Below are positions 1 through 9,671 of a stretch of 59,789 bases of DNA, piece by piece. The notes beneath the pieces were generated by a model. The model was not told the DNA's origin. It did no database searches and saw nothing but the letters and a program-made list of their open reading frames with translations. How positions within the stretch are numbered: the stretch's first letter is position 1; each line of letters begins with the position of its first letter. A program made the translations under genes and the position numbers. This DNA is from Rhodanobacteraceae bacterium (GTDB lineage: Bacteria; Acidobacteriota; Terriglobia; Terriglobales; Acidobacteriaceae): contig CAJCHN010000095.1 in the NCBI GenBank assembly GCA_903970285.1, forward strand, positions 1-59,789. The letters are read 5' to 3'.

Positions 1-157
1 GAATCCGGTCGACCACCCGCATGGCGGTGGCGAAGGCAAGACCTCCGGAGGCCGTCATCCGGTGACTCCGTGGGGCCAGCCCACGCGGGGATATAAGACG
101 CGCAACAACAAGCGGACCGATGCATTTATCGTCACCCGCCGCAACAAAGGCAAGTAG
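1..157 (+). CDS. rplB: 50S ribosomal protein L2, C-terminal fragment
   Basis: The reading frame is open from the left edge (first full codon at 2) to a TAG at 155-157 and encodes the last 51 residues of L2. The conserved HPHGGGEG segment and the following GRHPVTPWG stretch are the L2 C-terminal signature near the peptidyl-transferase centre. The ending rich in Arg, Asn and Lys is also typical. L2 is a 23S rRNA-binding protein needed for subunit association. The gene is cut by the window edge, so the start is not visible. It leads directly into rpsS, the standard S10-operon order. Confidence 0.95.
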   Translation, partial: NPVDHPHGGGEGKTSGGRHPVTPWGQPTRGYKTRNNKRTDAFIVTRRNKGK

Positions 158-268
158 GTAGCCAGATCCAAAACGCAACACCGGATTCAAGCGCAACACC
201 AAGTCTCGCAGCTAAGAGATTCGTCGTATACAGCAACGTAACCGCAGTATGAGTTTGGAGTAGGAAAA

Positions 269-556
269 ATGTCACGTTCCGCAAAGAAGGGCCCGTTCAT
301 CGACGCGCACTTGCAGGCGAAGATCACGGTGATGAACCAGACTAACGACAAGAAGGTGCTGCGCACCTGGTCGCGTCGCTCGACCATATTTCCGGACATG
401 GTTGGCCATACTATCGCCGTGCACAACGGGCGCAAGTTTATTCCGGTCTACGTGACCGAGAACATGGTTGGCCACAAACTGGGCGAGTTCTCCGCGACGC
501 GCACGTTCAAGGGGCACTCGGCGCGCGCGGCCGAGACCACCGCGAAGCCCAAGTAG
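269..556 (+). CDS. rpsS: 30S ribosomal protein S19
   Basis: The product is 95 residues, the usual S19 length, and begins [10 protein letters not shown]. It contains the family's [22 protein letters not shown] core and the GHKLGEF segment. S19 binds the head of 16S rRNA with S13. The start is preceded by a GGAG-type ribosome binding site (tttggagtaggaaaa). It lies 111 bases after rplB and 53 bases before rplV, the canonical order. Nothing is unusual in the coding sequence. Confidence 0.97.
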   Translation: MSRSAKKGPFIDAHLQAKITVMNQTNDKKVLRTWSRRSTIFPDMVGHTIAVHNGRKFIPVYVTENMVGHKLGEFSATRTFKGHSARAAETTAKPK

Positions 557-609
557 TTTGCTGCACTCGCCGAAGTCGGGCGCACGAGTTCGTTTGAAGG
601 ATCAAAGTT

Positions 610-1134
610 ATGGCGAAGACAGCAGTAGAAAAAGTTCGAGAGTTCCGCGCTGAGGCCAGGTTCCAGCGCAGTAGTCCGCAGAAGGTGAAGCTGGTGCTCG
701 ACACCATCAAAGGCATGCGCGTGGAGCAGGCGCTGAACACCGTGCACTTCTCGACCAAGCGGATGGCGCCGGTGATCGAGAAGGTATTGCGCTCGGCGAT
801 CCAGAATGCGACCTACGTCTCGCAGGAGCAGGGGCTCGATGTGGATGTCGACAACCTGTACGTCCATACCGCGGTGGCGAACGAGGGCCCGCGCATGAAG
901 CGTATCCGGCCTGCGCCGATGGGCCGGGCGTTCCGTTACCAGCGGCGGCTCGCGCACATTATTGTGACGGTTGCGGAGAAGAAGTCGGGCTCGACGGCGA
1001 TCGCGGCAGCGGCGGCAACCGAGGCGCCGGCAGCCAAGAAGAAGTCTTCGACCACTGCAACCAAGAAGACCGCGACAAAGAAAGCGCCGGCCAAGAAGGC
1101 CGCGAAGAAAGCGGCGAAGAAGGCCGCGAAGTAG
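610..1134 (+). CDS. rplV: 50S ribosomal protein L22 with long Lys/Ala tail
   Basis: Residues about 10-122 are a normal L22 core (SSPQKVKLVLDTIKG, then MKRIRPAPMGRAFRYQRR, which forms the exit-tunnel loop). The protein is 174 residues, against about 110 in most bacteria. The extra 50 residues after about 124 are an Ala/Thr/Lys tail ending in AAKKAAKKAAK, probably disordered and rRNA-binding. The start has AAGGA upstream. The tail resembles histone H1-like tails, but the in-frame L22 core leaves no doubt about identity. Confidence 0.96.
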   Translation: MAKTAVEKVREFRAEARFQRSSPQKVKLVLDTIKGMRVEQALNTVHFSTKRMAPVIEKVLRSAIQNATYVSQEQGLDVDVDNLYVHTAVANEGPRMKRIRPAPMGRAFRYQRRLAHIIVTVAEKKSGSTAIAAAAATEAPAAKKKSSTTATKKTATKKAPAKKAAKKAAKKAAK

Positions 1135-1250
1135 GGTGTAGGGCAAAGTGAGCAGGGCCGGGATCTTCCGGTAGACTTAAGGTTTCGCGCGTTTCGCGAG
1201 TTTCACACCCCGCCGGCTCAACCGGAATCGGGGCGGAGTAAAGGGAAGCT

Positions 1251-1937
1251 ATGGGACAGAAGGTCCATCCGTACGGGTTTCGCCTCGGCATAAACAAGCC
1301 GTGGAAGTCGCGGTGGTTTGTGGAGCGCGGCTACGACAAGCTGCTGGTTGAGGACGTGAAGCTGAAGGCTGAGCTGCGCGAGAAGCTGAAGGCCGCCGGG
1401 GTCAGCTCGGTTGAAGTGGAGCGTCCCGGCAACAAGCTGCGCCTGATCATCCGCACCGCTCGCCCAGGCATCATCATTGGGCGCAAGGGCGCGGAGATCG
1501 ACAAGCTGAAGGCCGACATCCAGAAGCGCACGTCGCGCGAGGTCTTCATCGACATCCTCGAGGTGAACAAGCCGGAGCTCGATGCGCAGCTGGTGGCAGA
1601 GAATATCGCGCTGCAGCTGGAGAAGCGCGTGAGCTTCCGCCGCGCGATGCGAAAGAGCGTGGATTCGGCGCTGCGCTTCGGCTGCAAGGGCATCAAGGTG
1701 CGGGTCTCGGGCCGGCTGAACGGGAACGAGATTGCGCGTTCGGAGTGGTACCTGCAGGGCCGCCTGCCGCTGCACACGCTGCGCGCCGACATCGACTATG
1801 GCTTTGCCGAGGCGCACACCACCTACGGAATCATCGGGGTGAAGACCTGGGTGTACCGCGGCGACATTTACGAGCAGAAAAAGCGTCGCGACCAGGGTGT
1901 GTCGACACCGGCGGCTGCGGGTGCGTTCCACGTTTAG
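1251..1937 (+). CDS. rpsC: 30S ribosomal protein S3
   Basis: The product is 228 residues and begins [13 protein letters not shown], the S3 start. A KH domain follows, with its [13 protein letters not shown] loop at about residues 74-86. The C-terminal S3 domain has the [15 protein letters not shown] motif. S3 forms the mRNA entry site with S4 and S5. A GGGAAG ribosome binding site precedes the ATG. The 116-base gap from rplV is longer than usual for this operon and holds only a short TCGCG/CGCGA palindrome. Confidence 0.97.
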   Translation: MGQKVHPYGFRLGINKPWKSRWFVERGYDKLLVEDVKLKAELREKLKAAGVSSVEVERPGNKLRLIIRTARPGIIIGRKGAEIDKLKADIQKRTSREVFIDILEVNKPELDAQLVAENIALQLEKRVSFRRAMRKSVDSALRFGCKGIKVRVSGRLNGNEIARSEWYLQGRLPLHTLRADIDYGFAEAHTTYGIIGVKTWVYRGDIYEQKKRRDQGVSTPAAAGAFHV

Positions 1938-1976
1938 GGCTTCAGCGAAGACAAAGATTTTGTTTAGGGGATTGTT

Positions 1977-2411
1977 ATGTTGATGCCAAAGAAGGTCAAG
2001 TTCCGCAAGCAGCAGCGCGGACGCATGAAGGGCAAGGCCTGGCGCGGATCGGACCTCTCGTTCGGAGACTTCGGGCTGAAGGTGATGGAGTGCGGGTATA
2101 TTACGGATCGCCAGATTGAGGCGAGCCGCATCGCGATGACGCGATTTATCAAGCGCGGCGGCAAGGTGTGGCTGCGTCTGTTTCCGGATAAGCCGATCAC
2201 CAAGAAGCCGGCCGAAACTCGTATGGGCAAGGGTAAGGGCGCGCCGGATCACTGGGTCTGCGTGGTTCGCCCGGGACGCATTCTGTTTGAAATGGAAGGT
2301 GTGTCCCCCGAGCTGGCCAAAGAAGCAATGCGGCTGGCTGCTCACAAGCTGCCGCTGAAGACGAGCTTCGTGCAGCGCCATGATGTGAAGGTTGTGGTGG
2401 CCGCGAAGTAG
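1977..2411 (+). CDS. rplP: 50S ribosomal protein L16
   Basis: The product is 144 residues and starts [19 protein letters not shown], the diagnostic L16 start. It has the [28 protein letters not shown] core in pieces and a C-terminal [12 protein letters not shown] segment. L16 binds 23S rRNA near the A site. An AGGGG ribosome binding site precedes the ATG. It sits between rpsC and rpmC as expected. Confidence 0.97.
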   Translation: MLMPKKVKFRKQQRGRMKGKAWRGSDLSFGDFGLKVMECGYITDRQIEASRIAMTRFIKRGGKVWLRLFPDKPITKKPAETRMGKGKGAPDHWVCVVRPGRILFEMEGVSPELAKEAMRLAAHKLPLKTSFVQRHDVKVVVAAK

Positions 2412-2539
2412 GACAGGAGTGGCCATTGCTGCTGTTCTCAGTCCTCGGTGAGGATCTGAGACCTGCAACTGACAACTCCGAATGGAACACTTAGAATCGT
2501 AGTTTTGCTTTGCCGTTCAGGCGAGGAAGGAAAGAAACA

Positions 2540-2821
2540 ATGGAACTCGACAAGCTTCGTAATCAGACTGACGAGGAGTTGACGGCGACTGCGAACTCCG
2601 CGGCCGAGCAGCTCTTTCGCCTCCGTTTCCAGAAGACACTGGGCAACCAGGAGGGACTCAAGAAGCTTCGCGGGTTGAAGCTGGACATTGCGCGGGCGAA
2701 GACGATTGCGCGCCAGCGTTCCCTTGCGGCCGAGCAGGCTGCGAACCCGGTGGCGAAGCATACGGCCCCGGCGAAGAGCACGCGCACCGAGCGCAAGAAC
2801 GCCCAGAAAGTGCAGGCATAA
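2540..2821 (+). CDS. rpmC: 50S ribosomal protein L29
   Basis: I start this at the ATG at 2540 ([14 protein letters not shown]), because it has a clear purine-rich ribosome binding site (gaggaaggaaag) and matches the L29 start. An upstream in-frame ATG at 2510 would add ten atypical residues. The product is 93 residues against about 65 normally. The L29 coiled-coil hairpin ends near residue 60 and is followed by a basic tail. L29 lies at the tunnel exit, where SRP and trigger factor dock. It ends two bases before rpsQ. Confidence 0.93.
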   Translation: MELDKLRNQTDEELTATANSAAEQLFRLRFQKTLGNQEGLKKLRGLKLDIARAKTIARQRSLAAEQAANPVAKHTAPAKSTRTERKNAQKVQA

Positions 2822-2823
2822 CC

Positions 2824-3207
2824 ATGGCAGAGACGCAGAAGACCCCCGAACTGAACGCAGCGCAGGCTCAACCCGAGCAGACGGGCGCGGAGCAGACGCA
2901 AGGCCGCCGCAACGAGAAGATCGGCGTCGTGGTTTCGACGAAGATGCAGAAGACCATCGTGGTTGAGATCGAGATGCGCAAGGCGCATCCGAAGTACAAG
3001 CGGGTGATGAAGTCCAACAAGAAGTTCTACGCGCATGATGAGCAGAACTCCGCGCGCCTGGGCGATGTGGTCCGGATCCGCGAGGCACGTCCGCTGTCGA
3101 AGCTGAAGCGCTGGTCGCTCGAAGAGATTGTTCGCCGCTCGACGTTGTCGGAGCCGGCGCCGGCGCCGGGCAAGACGGATGCGGTTGTCGCGCTTGCGGC
3201 GAAGTAA
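2824..3207 (+). CDS. rpsQ: 30S ribosomal protein S17 with both ends extended
   Basis: The OB-fold core lies at about residues 30-105, with the [17 protein letters not shown] strand pair, [19 protein letters not shown] and the [18 protein letters not shown] signature. The whole protein is 127 residues against about 85 in E. coli. The 28-residue N-terminal extension is Gln/Glu/Ala-rich and the C-terminal 20 residues are Ala/Pro-rich. S17 is a primary 16S rRNA binder. The ATG follows the rpmC stop with two bases between, so the two are probably translationally coupled. Confidence 0.96.
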   Translation: MAETQKTPELNAAQAQPEQTGAEQTQGRRNEKIGVVVSTKMQKTIVVEIEMRKAHPKYKRVMKSNKKFYAHDEQNSARLGDVVRIREARPLSKLKRWSLEEIVRRSTLSEPAPAPGKTDAVVALAAK

Positions 3208-3273
3208 GTTAGCAGTTTTGAGATTTATGCTGAAGGGCTTTCTGCCCGCGGCCGAGAGGCCAGGAGAATTTCG

Positions 3274-3645
3274 ATGTCCGTACAAATGCGCACCATTCTC
3301 GACGTTGCCGACAACTCCGGCGCGCGCAAACTGCAGGTGATTCTGCCGCTGGGCGGCGGGTTGGGCAAGAAGGCCGGTCTCGGCGACGTGGTGACGGCAG
3401 CGGTGAAGGAAGCCGCGCCGGATGGCACGGTGAAGAAAGGCAAGGTGGTCAAGGCGGTAATCGTGCGGACGCGCAAGGAGTACCGGCGCCGGGATGGCAC
3501 CTACATCCGCTTCGACCAGAACGCCGCGGTTGTGATCAACGATGGCATGGAGCCGGTGGGCACGCGTGTGTTCGGACCGGTGGCGCGGGAACTGCGCGAG
3601 AAAAAGTTCTTGAAGATTGTGTCGCTGGCGCCGGAAGTGATCTAA
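3274..3645 (+). CDS. rplN: 50S ribosomal protein L14
   Basis: The product is 123 residues, the standard L14 length. It opens [23 protein letters not shown] and carries the [18 protein letters not shown] and [16 protein letters not shown] segments that are nearly invariant in L14. It binds 23S rRNA and contacts helix 14 of 16S rRNA at the subunit interface. An AGGAGA ribosome binding site precedes the ATG. It is the first gene of the classical spc operon. Confidence 0.98.
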   Translation: MSVQMRTILDVADNSGARKLQVILPLGGGLGKKAGLGDVVTAAVKEAAPDGTVKKGKVVKAVIVRTRKEYRRRDGTYIRFDQNAAVVINDGMEPVGTRVFGPVARELREKKFLKIVSLAPEVI

Positions 3646-3718
3646 GTGCCGGTGTTTGCGCTGAATCGATTGATAAGCGGATTCCGGCTCCGACAGATCG
3701 CCGAGGAAAGGGTTACAG

Positions 3719-4078
3719 ATGCCAGTTCGTGTCCAGGAAAAGCCGAAGCATAAGATCAAGATCAAGCGCAACGATCAGGTGATCGTCATTGCGGGGAAAG
3801 ACGCCGGTAAGAAGGGCCGCGTGCTGCGCGTGCTGGCGGAGAAGAATCGCGTGCTGGTCGAGGGCGTGATGATGGTCAAGAAGCACTTGAAGCCGAATCC
3901 GCAGAAGAACATCAAGGGCGGAATAGCGGAGCAGGAGGCGACCATTCACATCTCGAACGTGATGCTGGTGGACTCCGACGGCAACAAGACGCGGACCGGG
4001 GTACGCATGGAAGGCGAGAAGAAAGTTCGCTTTGCCAAGAGCAACGATGCGGCGGTTCCGGAGAAGGGCAAGAAGTAG
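3719..4078 (+). CDS. rplX: 50S ribosomal protein L24
   Basis: The KOW motif is visible at about residues 20-45 (NDQVIVIAGKDAGKKGRVLRVLAEKNRVLVEG in pieces), followed by MMVKKHLKPNPQ and the GGIAEQEATIHISNVMLVD block. L24 initiates 50S assembly and lies near the exit tunnel. The product is 119 residues, about 15 longer than E. coli L24, with a Lys-rich end. A GAGGAAAGGG ribosome binding site is upstream. The 170-base gap after it contains a possible promoter. Confidence 0.97.
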   Translation: MPVRVQEKPKHKIKIKRNDQVIVIAGKDAGKKGRVLRVLAEKNRVLVEGVMMVKKHLKPNPQKNIKGGIAEQEATIHISNVMLVDSDGNKTRTGVRMEGEKKVRFAKSNDAAVPEKGKK

Positions 4079-4120
4079 AGCCGTCGAGTTGGTAGCGGCA
4101 ATCTCCGCTGCGACGCACTT

Positions 4121-4152
4121 GCAAGACATACCCAAGCATTTCGCGGTATACT
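4121..4152 (+). promoter_or_regulatory. possible internal promoter before rplE
   Basis: A good -10 match, TATACT, lies at 4147-4152. A poor -35 candidate (aagaca) lies about 18 bases upstream. It is in the 170-base rplX-rplE gap, one of the larger gaps in the spc block. This is motif reading only; the weak -35 keeps confidence low. Confidence 0.25.
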
Positions 4153-4248
4153 GAAAAACGGTTCACCCTACGAAACGGTACACACGTGTATGCGGCTGCA
4201 AGGCAGGGCGCACGTACTCCGAAGCCGTAGAGAAAGCGAAGTTGAGAG

Positions 4249-4797
4249 ATGGCATCACGTTTCCGCACGAAGTATGAGACCGAGATTCGCGAGTCGCTGA
4301 AGAAGGAACTCGGGATCACGAATGCAATGGCGATCCCCAAGCTGGAGAAGATCGTCATCAACATGGGTCTGGGGGAAGCGACCCAGAACGTCAAGATCAT
4401 GGATCCGCTGGTGGCGGACCTGGCGGCGATTGCCGGGCAGAAGCCGGTGACGACCAAGGCCAAGAAGTCGATCGCCCAGTTCAAGGTGCGCGAGGGCATG
4501 CCGATCGGAGCGATGGTGACCTTGCGCGGCGACACGATGTACGAGTTTCTGGACCGGCTGATCTCGATTGCGCTTCCGCGCGTGCGCGACTTTCGCGGCG
4601 TCTCGTCGAAGAGCTTTGATGGCAGGGGTAATTACACCCTGGGTCTGCGCGACCAGTTGATCTTCGCCGAGATTGATTATGCGAAGGTGGACAAGCTCAA
4701 GGGTATGAACGTGACGATCGTGACCACGGCCAGGGACGACAATGGCGCGCGCACGCTGCTGAAGGCGTTCGGTATGCCGTTCCGGGTGGGTGCGTAA
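4249..4797 (+). CDS. rplE: 50S ribosomal protein L5
   Basis: The product is 182 residues, the usual L5 length. It has [16 protein letters not shown] near the N-terminus, [20 protein letters not shown] in the middle, and the [24 protein letters not shown] block in pieces. The C-terminal [10 protein letters not shown] is also typical. L5 binds 5S rRNA and contacts the P-site tRNA. A GAGAG ribosome binding site precedes the ATG. Confidence 0.98.
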   Translation: MASRFRTKYETEIRESLKKELGITNAMAIPKLEKIVINMGLGEATQNVKIMDPLVADLAAIAGQKPVTTKAKKSIAQFKVREGMPIGAMVTLRGDTMYEFLDRLISIALPRVRDFRGVSSKSFDGRGNYTLGLRDQLIFAEIDYAKVDKLKGMNVTIVTTARDDNGARTLLKAFGMPFRVGA

Positions 4798-4858
4798 GGT
4801 TCAGCTGCCGCCGAGATTCGCGAAATTCAAGGCTTGAAGGAAGACAGGATACGGAAAC

Positions 4859-5044
4859 ATGTCAACGACTGCAAAGCGCGTCAAGGACGCGAGGAAACCG
4901 AAGTTCAAATCACGCCAGCATAACCGCTGCCAGCTGTGCGGCCGCCCGCGAGCTTTTCTGCGCAAGTTTGGCGTCTGCCGTCTGTGCTTCCGCTCGCTGG
5001 CGCTCAAGGGCGAGATCCCGGGTGTGGTGAAGTCGAGTTGGTAG
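4859..5044 (+). CDS. rpsN: 30S ribosomal protein S14, zinc-binding short form
   Basis: The 61-residue product is the zinc-containing (type Z) S14. Cys24, Cys27, Cys40 and Cys43 form the CQLC...CRLC ribbon. The C-terminal [17 protein letters not shown] is the family signature. No second, zinc-free S14 is seen in this window. S14 assembles late into the 30S head. The position between rplE and rpsH is canonical. Confidence 0.98.
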   Translation: MSTTAKRVKDARKPKFKSRQHNRCQLCGRPRAFLRKFGVCRLCFRSLALKGEIPGVVKSSW

Positions 5045-5143
5045 CAGGAACAGGGACGAGGGACAATTTCGTCCTTGCGTTGTAAACATTTCCGCTGGTT
5101 CCCGCAGAGACACTGCGGGCGAACGGGGAGTGAAGGAGAAAGA

Positions 5144-5542
5144 ATGAATCTGACCGATCCAGTAGCGGACTTTTTGACCCGCATCCGCAATGCGATGCGT
5201 TCGCGTCACCAGAAGCTCGATGTTCCGGCAAGCAAGCTGAAGGCCGAGATTGCCCGCATCCTGAAGGAAGAAGGCTATATCGCCAACTACAAGCCGACCG
5301 AAGAGGACGGCATGAAGGTGCTGCGCGTGTACCTGAAGTACGGCGCCAACAACGAGTCGGTGATGAAGGATCTCAAGCGCGTCTCGCGTCCCGGTTGCCG
5401 GGTTTACCAGGGCAAGAACGAGATCCGCCGGGTGCAGGGCGGCCTGGGAATTGCGATCCTGACCACGCCCAAAGGCGTGATGACGGGACGGCAGGCGCGG
5501 CGCGAAGGCGTCGGCGGCGAATTGCTGTGCGAAGTCTGGTAG
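5144..5542 (+). CDS. rpsH: 30S ribosomal protein S8
   Basis: I choose the ATG at 5144 ([17 protein letters not shown]) because it gives the standard 132 residues and has a GAAGGAGAA ribosome binding site. An in-frame start at 5075 would add 23 residues not found in S8. The C-terminal [19 protein letters not shown] block is the S8 signature. S8 binds helix 21 of 16S rRNA and, in E. coli, represses the spc operon. Whether that feedback works here cannot be seen. Confidence 0.97.
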   Translation: MNLTDPVADFLTRIRNAMRSRHQKLDVPASKLKAEIARILKEEGYIANYKPTEEDGMKVLRVYLKYGANNESVMKDLKRVSRPGCRVYQGKNEIRRVQGGLGIAILTTPKGVMTGRQARREGVGGELLCEVW

Positions 5543-5654
5543 TTGGCGACCTGTAAGTCTGGTCGTGAGTTTTCAGTTTTGTGGGAGTGCGGCTGCAGTG
5601 GAATGCCTTGGGGAGTAACACGGGCAGGACTCGCAAGCCATTGAAGGATCAAGT

Positions 5655-6194
5655 ATGTCTCGTATAGGTAAAAAGCCAATTGCTTTGCCGGCAGGCGTGA
5701 AGTACACCGTGCAGGGCAACACAGTTCTGGTCGAAGGGCCGAAGGGTAAGGTGTCGGCGCTGATTCCACAGGGAATCTCGCTGGTGAAGAAGGATAACGA
5801 CCTGGTGGTTGAGCGCGAGAACGACTCACAGGCCGGCTTTCATGGGCTTGCCCGCGCGCTGGTGTATAACGCCGTGACTGGCGTGACCACTGGCTGGACC
5901 AAGGAGCTGGATATCGTCGGCATCGGGTACCGCGCGGAGCTGAAGGGCAAGGGGATGGTGGTGTTCACGCTGGGGTATTCGCATCCCATCGAGTTTCCGC
6001 TGCCGTCTGGGATTGAAGTGTCGATCGACCCGAAGCAGACGCACCTGACGATCTCCGGCATCGACCGGCAGAAGGTGGGCCAGGTGGCCGCCGATATGCG
6101 TTCGCTGCGCAAGCCCGATCCGTATAAGAACAAGGGCGTGCGTTACATGGGCGAGAAGCTGAAGAAGAAGGTTGGTAAGACCGGAGCCAAGTAA
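5655..6194 (+). CDS. rplF: 50S ribosomal protein L6
   Basis: The product is 179 residues, starting [15 protein letters not shown]. It has two tandem L6 folds and ends with the signature [26 protein letters not shown] read in two parts. L6 supports the sarcin-ricin loop region and the GTPase centre. An AAGGATCAAGT leader supplies the ribosome binding site. The order rpsH-rplF-rplR is standard. Confidence 0.98.
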   Translation: MSRIGKKPIALPAGVKYTVQGNTVLVEGPKGKVSALIPQGISLVKKDNDLVVERENDSQAGFHGLARALVYNAVTGVTTGWTKELDIVGIGYRAELKGKGMVVFTLGYSHPIEFPLPSGIEVSIDPKQTHLTISGIDRQKVGQVAADMRSLRKPDPYKNKGVRYMGEKLKKKVGKTGAK

Positions 6195-6304
6195 GGCAGG
6201 GAATCGGGGGTGTAGAAGAACTACATCTCCTTGCCGCTCTAGCTCAATTGAGATCACCGAACGTGCGCAGGAGCCTGCGTACGCTATTAGGAAGGAAGAG
6301 AGTC

Positions 6305-6670
6305 ATGATTAGTCCGCGTCAGCGCAACGTCATTCGTCAACGGGTTCACACCCGTATTCGCGAGAAGATCGCCGGCACTGCTGAGCGTCCGCGCCTGAAT
6401 GTTTACCGGTCTCTGAATCACATTTACACGCAACTGATTGACGATGCGCAGGGCGTAACCCTGGTATCGGCTTCGTCGCAGGGTAAGAAGAGCGAAGAGA
6501 AGAGCTACGGCGGCAACGTCGAGGCGGCCAGGGCGGTGGGTAAGCTGATCGCCGAGCGGGCGCTCGAGAAGGGCATCAAGAAGGTGGTCTTCGATCGCGG
6601 CGGTTATCTCTATCACGGTCGCGTCAAGGCGCTGGCTGAGGCTGCGCGTGAGGCGGGGCTGGACTTCTAA
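6305..6670 (+). CDS. rplR: 50S ribosomal protein L18
   Basis: The ATG at 6305 ([19 protein letters not shown]) gives 121 residues, the usual L18 length, with GGAAGGAAGAG as ribosome binding site. A longer in-frame start at 6248 adds 19 residues that do not fit the family. The core has [20 protein letters not shown], and the C-terminal [21 protein letters not shown] is diagnostic. L18 carries 5S rRNA to the large subunit with L5. Confidence 0.97.
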   Translation: MISPRQRNVIRQRVHTRIREKIAGTAERPRLNVYRSLNHIYTQLIDDAQGVTLVSASSQGKKSEEKSYGGNVEAARAVGKLIAERALEKGIKKVVFDRGGYLYHGRVKALAEAAREAGLDF

Positions 6671-6730
6671 GCTGGATTTCAACGAGCAACGGGCACAGAC
6701 TCTGTTCAAGAGATTGATAGGAAAACAAAC

Positions 6731-7237
<507 letters not shown>

Positions 7238-7275
7238 GAGCAGGCCTGGAGACTAGGGCCTACGGAGAGTAAGTG

Positions 7276-7461
7276 ATGGCAAGCGAGAACAAGATCAAGC
7301 TGCAGTATTTCCGTTCGATGATCTGCGCGCCGGAGAAGCAGAAGCTGACCATCAAGGGTCTGGGCTTCACGCGGCTGAACCAGATTATCGAGCGCGAAGA
7401 CACGCCGTCGATCATGGGCATGGTGAAGAAGGTTCCGCACCTGGTCCGCGTGGTCGAGTAA
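7276..7461 (+). CDS. rpmD: 50S ribosomal protein L30
   Basis: A GTG at 7273 and an ATG at 7276 are adjacent in frame; I use the ATG, giving 61 residues. The product has the short L30 fold: IKLQYFRSMICAPEKQK, TIKGLGFTRLNQI, and the C-terminal MVKKVPHLVRVVE. L30 binds 23S and 5S rRNA. GGAGAGTAAGTG upstream provides the ribosome binding site. The gene is absent from many bacteria but present here in the canonical place between rpsE and rplO. Confidence 0.95.
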   Translation: MASENKIKLQYFRSMICAPEKQKLTIKGLGFTRLNQIIEREDTPSIMGMVKKVPHLVRVVE

Positions 7462-7602
7462 GAACAGCTGTGAGCCTCTGGCTCATAGCTAGAAACGCCG
7501 CGACAAGACAAGCGGCCTAACCATATGCGAGTCGGTGCTTGAGCTAACAGCTGGAAGCGGAAGAGCTCAAGAATGTTTCACCGGCGTTGAGCGAGGGAAC
7601 AC

Positions 7603-8094
7603 ATGGCAATTCGAAATCTTTCCAATCTGCGGGCGCCGAAGAAGGCGAACGAAAACAAGAAGCGCATTGGCCGCGGTATGGGTTCGGGCATGGGTAAGAC
7701 CTCGACCCGGGGACACAAGGGTCAGGGTTCGCGATCGGGTTCGAGCCTGATGCGCGGGTTTGAGGGCGGCCAGATGCCGCTGCACCGGCGCCTGCCCAAG
7801 CGGGGCTTTACGAACATCTTCCGCGTCGAGTACACCATTGTCGGGCTGGACCGGCTGGCTGAGCTGCACGCCGCCGGAAACGAGAGCGAGTTCACGCTCG
7901 ACAAGATTACCGAGCTGGGCCTGCGCCGGAAGAAGAATGCTCTGATCAAGGTGCTGAACAACGGTGAGATCTCCGCGGCCATCACCGTGCACGCGCACAA
8001 GTTCTCGCAGGCGGCGAAGGAAGCGATCGAGAAGGCGGGCGGCAAGGCGATCGTCATCGGCGGCGAAGCGGCGGGCGACACGGCCGCAGCGTAG
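7603..8094 (+). CDS. rplO: 50S ribosomal protein L15
   Basis: The product is 163 residues with the L15 N-terminal glycine-rich segment (RIGRGMGSGMGKTSTRGHKGQGSR in pieces), FEGGQMPLHRRLPKRGF, and a C-terminal SQAAKEAIEKAGGKAIVIG. L15 is a late 50S assembly protein that wraps around 23S rRNA. It precedes secY as in nearly all bacteria. The C-terminal tail of about 10 residues (GGEAAGDTAAA) is slightly longer than usual. Confidence 0.97.
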   Translation: MAIRNLSNLRAPKKANENKKRIGRGMGSGMGKTSTRGHKGQGSRSGSSLMRGFEGGQMPLHRRLPKRGFTNIFRVEYTIVGLDRLAELHAAGNESEFTLDKITELGLRRKKNALIKVLNNGEISAAITVHAHKFSQAAKEAIEKAGGKAIVIGGEAAGDTAAA

Positions 8095-8105
8095 GTTTCC
8101 GCAGG

Positions 8106-8145
8106 CCGCAGTTCGCAGGGACAGAAAAATCCCCGCGAGCTGCGG
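8106..8145 (+). promoter_or_regulatory. long hairpin in the rplO-secY gap
   Basis: CCGCAGTTCGC at 8106-8116 pairs with GCGAGCTGCGG at 8135-8145 over 11 pairs (one G-U). An inner GGG/CCC extends the stem, and the loop holds ACAGAAAAAT. No U tract follows, so it is not a standard terminator. It lies just after the rplO stop, about 100 bases before secY. It could stabilise an mRNA end or tune secY expression. The fold was read by eye, without energy calculation. Confidence 0.5.
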
Positions 8146-8247
8146 CGTTTCGACTTTTGCGCACGAAACGCTCTAAAATAGACGCACTCCCGTAGACGTA
8201 CAGGACATTGCTCCAGCCAGGCTGAATGCCCGAGAAGGACCACCCGG

Positions 8248-9660
8248 ATGCTTGAAAAACTCTCCAATATCTTCAAGATTGAAGACCTTAGGAATCGCGT
8301 TCTGTTTACGCTGGGTCTGCTGGCCGTGTACCGGCTGGGTGCGCATATTCCGACCCCGGGCATCAACGCGAAGATGCTGGCCGACTTCTTCAATCAGAAT
8401 TCGGGCTCGGCGCTAGGTCTGGTCGACCTGTTTTCGGGGGGAAACCTGCGCCGGCTGACGGTGTTCGCGCTGGGCATCATGCCCTATATCACCGCATCGA
8501 TCATCTTCCAACTGCTGACGGTGATCTATGAGCCCTTGGCGAAGCTGCAGAAGGAAGGCGAGATGGGGCGCCGCAAGATCACGCAGTGGACCCGGTATGT
8601 GACGGTTCTGCTGGGCGTGGTGCAGTCGACCGCCATTGCGCTGACGCTGACCAATACCAGCACCGGGTCTTCAATGGTGACAATTCCAAAATGGGGATTT
8701 GTGCCGATGTGTGTGCTGACCCTTACTGCGGGCACGGCGTTCATCATGTGGCTGGGCGAACAGATTACCGAGCGCGGGATCGGCAATGGCATGTCGCTGC
8801 TGATCTTCACCGGCATTGTCGTGGGTTTGCCGCGCGGCATCGCGGACCTGTACGAGAAGGCGACGACGAGCGCCTGGGGAGCGTTCACACCCATCGCCAT
8901 CCTGATCCTGCTGGCGATGATGATTGCCGTGGTGGCGTTCATCATCTTTGTCGAGCGTTCGGAGCGCCGGATTCCGGTGCAGTATGCGAAGCGCATCGTG
9001 GGCCGCAAGATGATGGGCGGCCAATCCACGCACCTGCCGCTGAAGGTGAACTCGGGCGGCGTGATGCCGGTCATCTTTGCTACCTCGATCCTCTCCGCGC
9101 CGCTGCTGTTTTCCGGCATGAGCTTCTTCGGCTCGCCGCAGTTGAAGGACACCAAGTTCTTCGGGCCGATCCTGGGAGCGATTGCGCCGGGTGAGCCGCT
9201 TTACGAGCTGCTGGTGATGGCGGCGATTATCTTTTTTGCTTACTTCTATATTTCAATCGTCTTTCGTCCGGATGATATCGCCGACAACATGCGCAAGTAT
9301 GGCGGCTTTATTCCGGGCATTCGTCCCGGACGCCGGACGTCCGACTTCATCAACGATGTGCTGACGCGCATCACACTGGTCGGTGCGATCTACCTGATCA
9401 TCATCATGCTGATCCCGACGCTGCTGATCAGCGGTATCCACTTCAACCATATTCCGCTGATCGGGACGTTCTTCGACCGGCTGCCGGCGTTTGTGACCAG
9501 TGGCCTGGGCGTGAACTTCTACTTCGGCGGAACCTCCCTGCTGATCGTGGTGGGTGTGGCGATGGATACGGTACAGCAGATCGAGTCGCAGTTGATCATG
9601 CGCCACTATGACGGCTTCTCGCCGAAGTCCGGACGCATCCGCGGAAAGCGGAGCTGGTAA
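8248..9660 (+). CDS. secY: SecY preprotein translocase channel subunit
   Basis: The product is 470 residues with about ten membrane helices. It begins with the SecY opening (NIFKIEDLRNRVLFTLGLLAVYRLGAHIPTPGI in pieces), contains the plug-region GGNLRRLTVFALGIMPYI, and the cytosolic loop FIIFVERSERRIPVQYAKR that contacts SecA and the ribosome. With SecE and SecG (not in this window) it forms the inner-membrane protein channel. It is about 30 residues longer than E. coli SecY, mainly in periplasmic loops. The start has a GAGAAGGACC ribosome binding site. Confidence 0.98.
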   Translation: MLEKLSNIFKIEDLRNRVLFTLGLLAVYRLGAHIPTPGINAKMLADFFNQNSGSALGLVDLFSGGNLRRLTVFALGIMPYITASIIFQLLTVIYEPLAKLQKEGEMGRRKITQWTRYVTVLLGVVQSTAIALTLTNTSTGSSMVTIPKWGFVPMCVLTLTAGTAFIMWLGEQITERGIGNGMSLLIFTGIVVGLPRGIADLYEKATTSAWGAFTPIAILILLAMMIAVVAFIIFVERSERRIPVQYAKRIVGRKMMGGQSTHLPLKVNSGGVMPVIFATSILSAPLLFSGMSFFGSPQLKDTKFFGPILGAIAPGEPLYELLVMAAIIFFAYFYISIVFRPDDIADNMRKYGGFIPGIRPGRRTSDFINDVLTRITLVGAIYLIIIMLIPTLLISGIHFNHIPLIGTFFDRLPAFVTSGLGVNFYFGGTSLLIVVGVAMDTVQQIESQLIMRHYDGFSPKSGRIRGKRSW

Positions 9661-9671
9661 AGGGCCGGGCG

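Noticed and set aside
1018..1134. Separate histone H1-like gene in the AAKK-rich stretch
   Set aside because: The stretch is in frame with the L22 core, with no internal start signal, so it is a tail of L22.
448..1146. Long antisense frames across the ribosomal cluster (also 1218-2468 and 2563-3771, minus strand)
   Set aside because: They lie wholly opposite well-identified ribosomal genes and have Arg/His/Leu-rich compositions typical of high-GC shadow frames, without domains.
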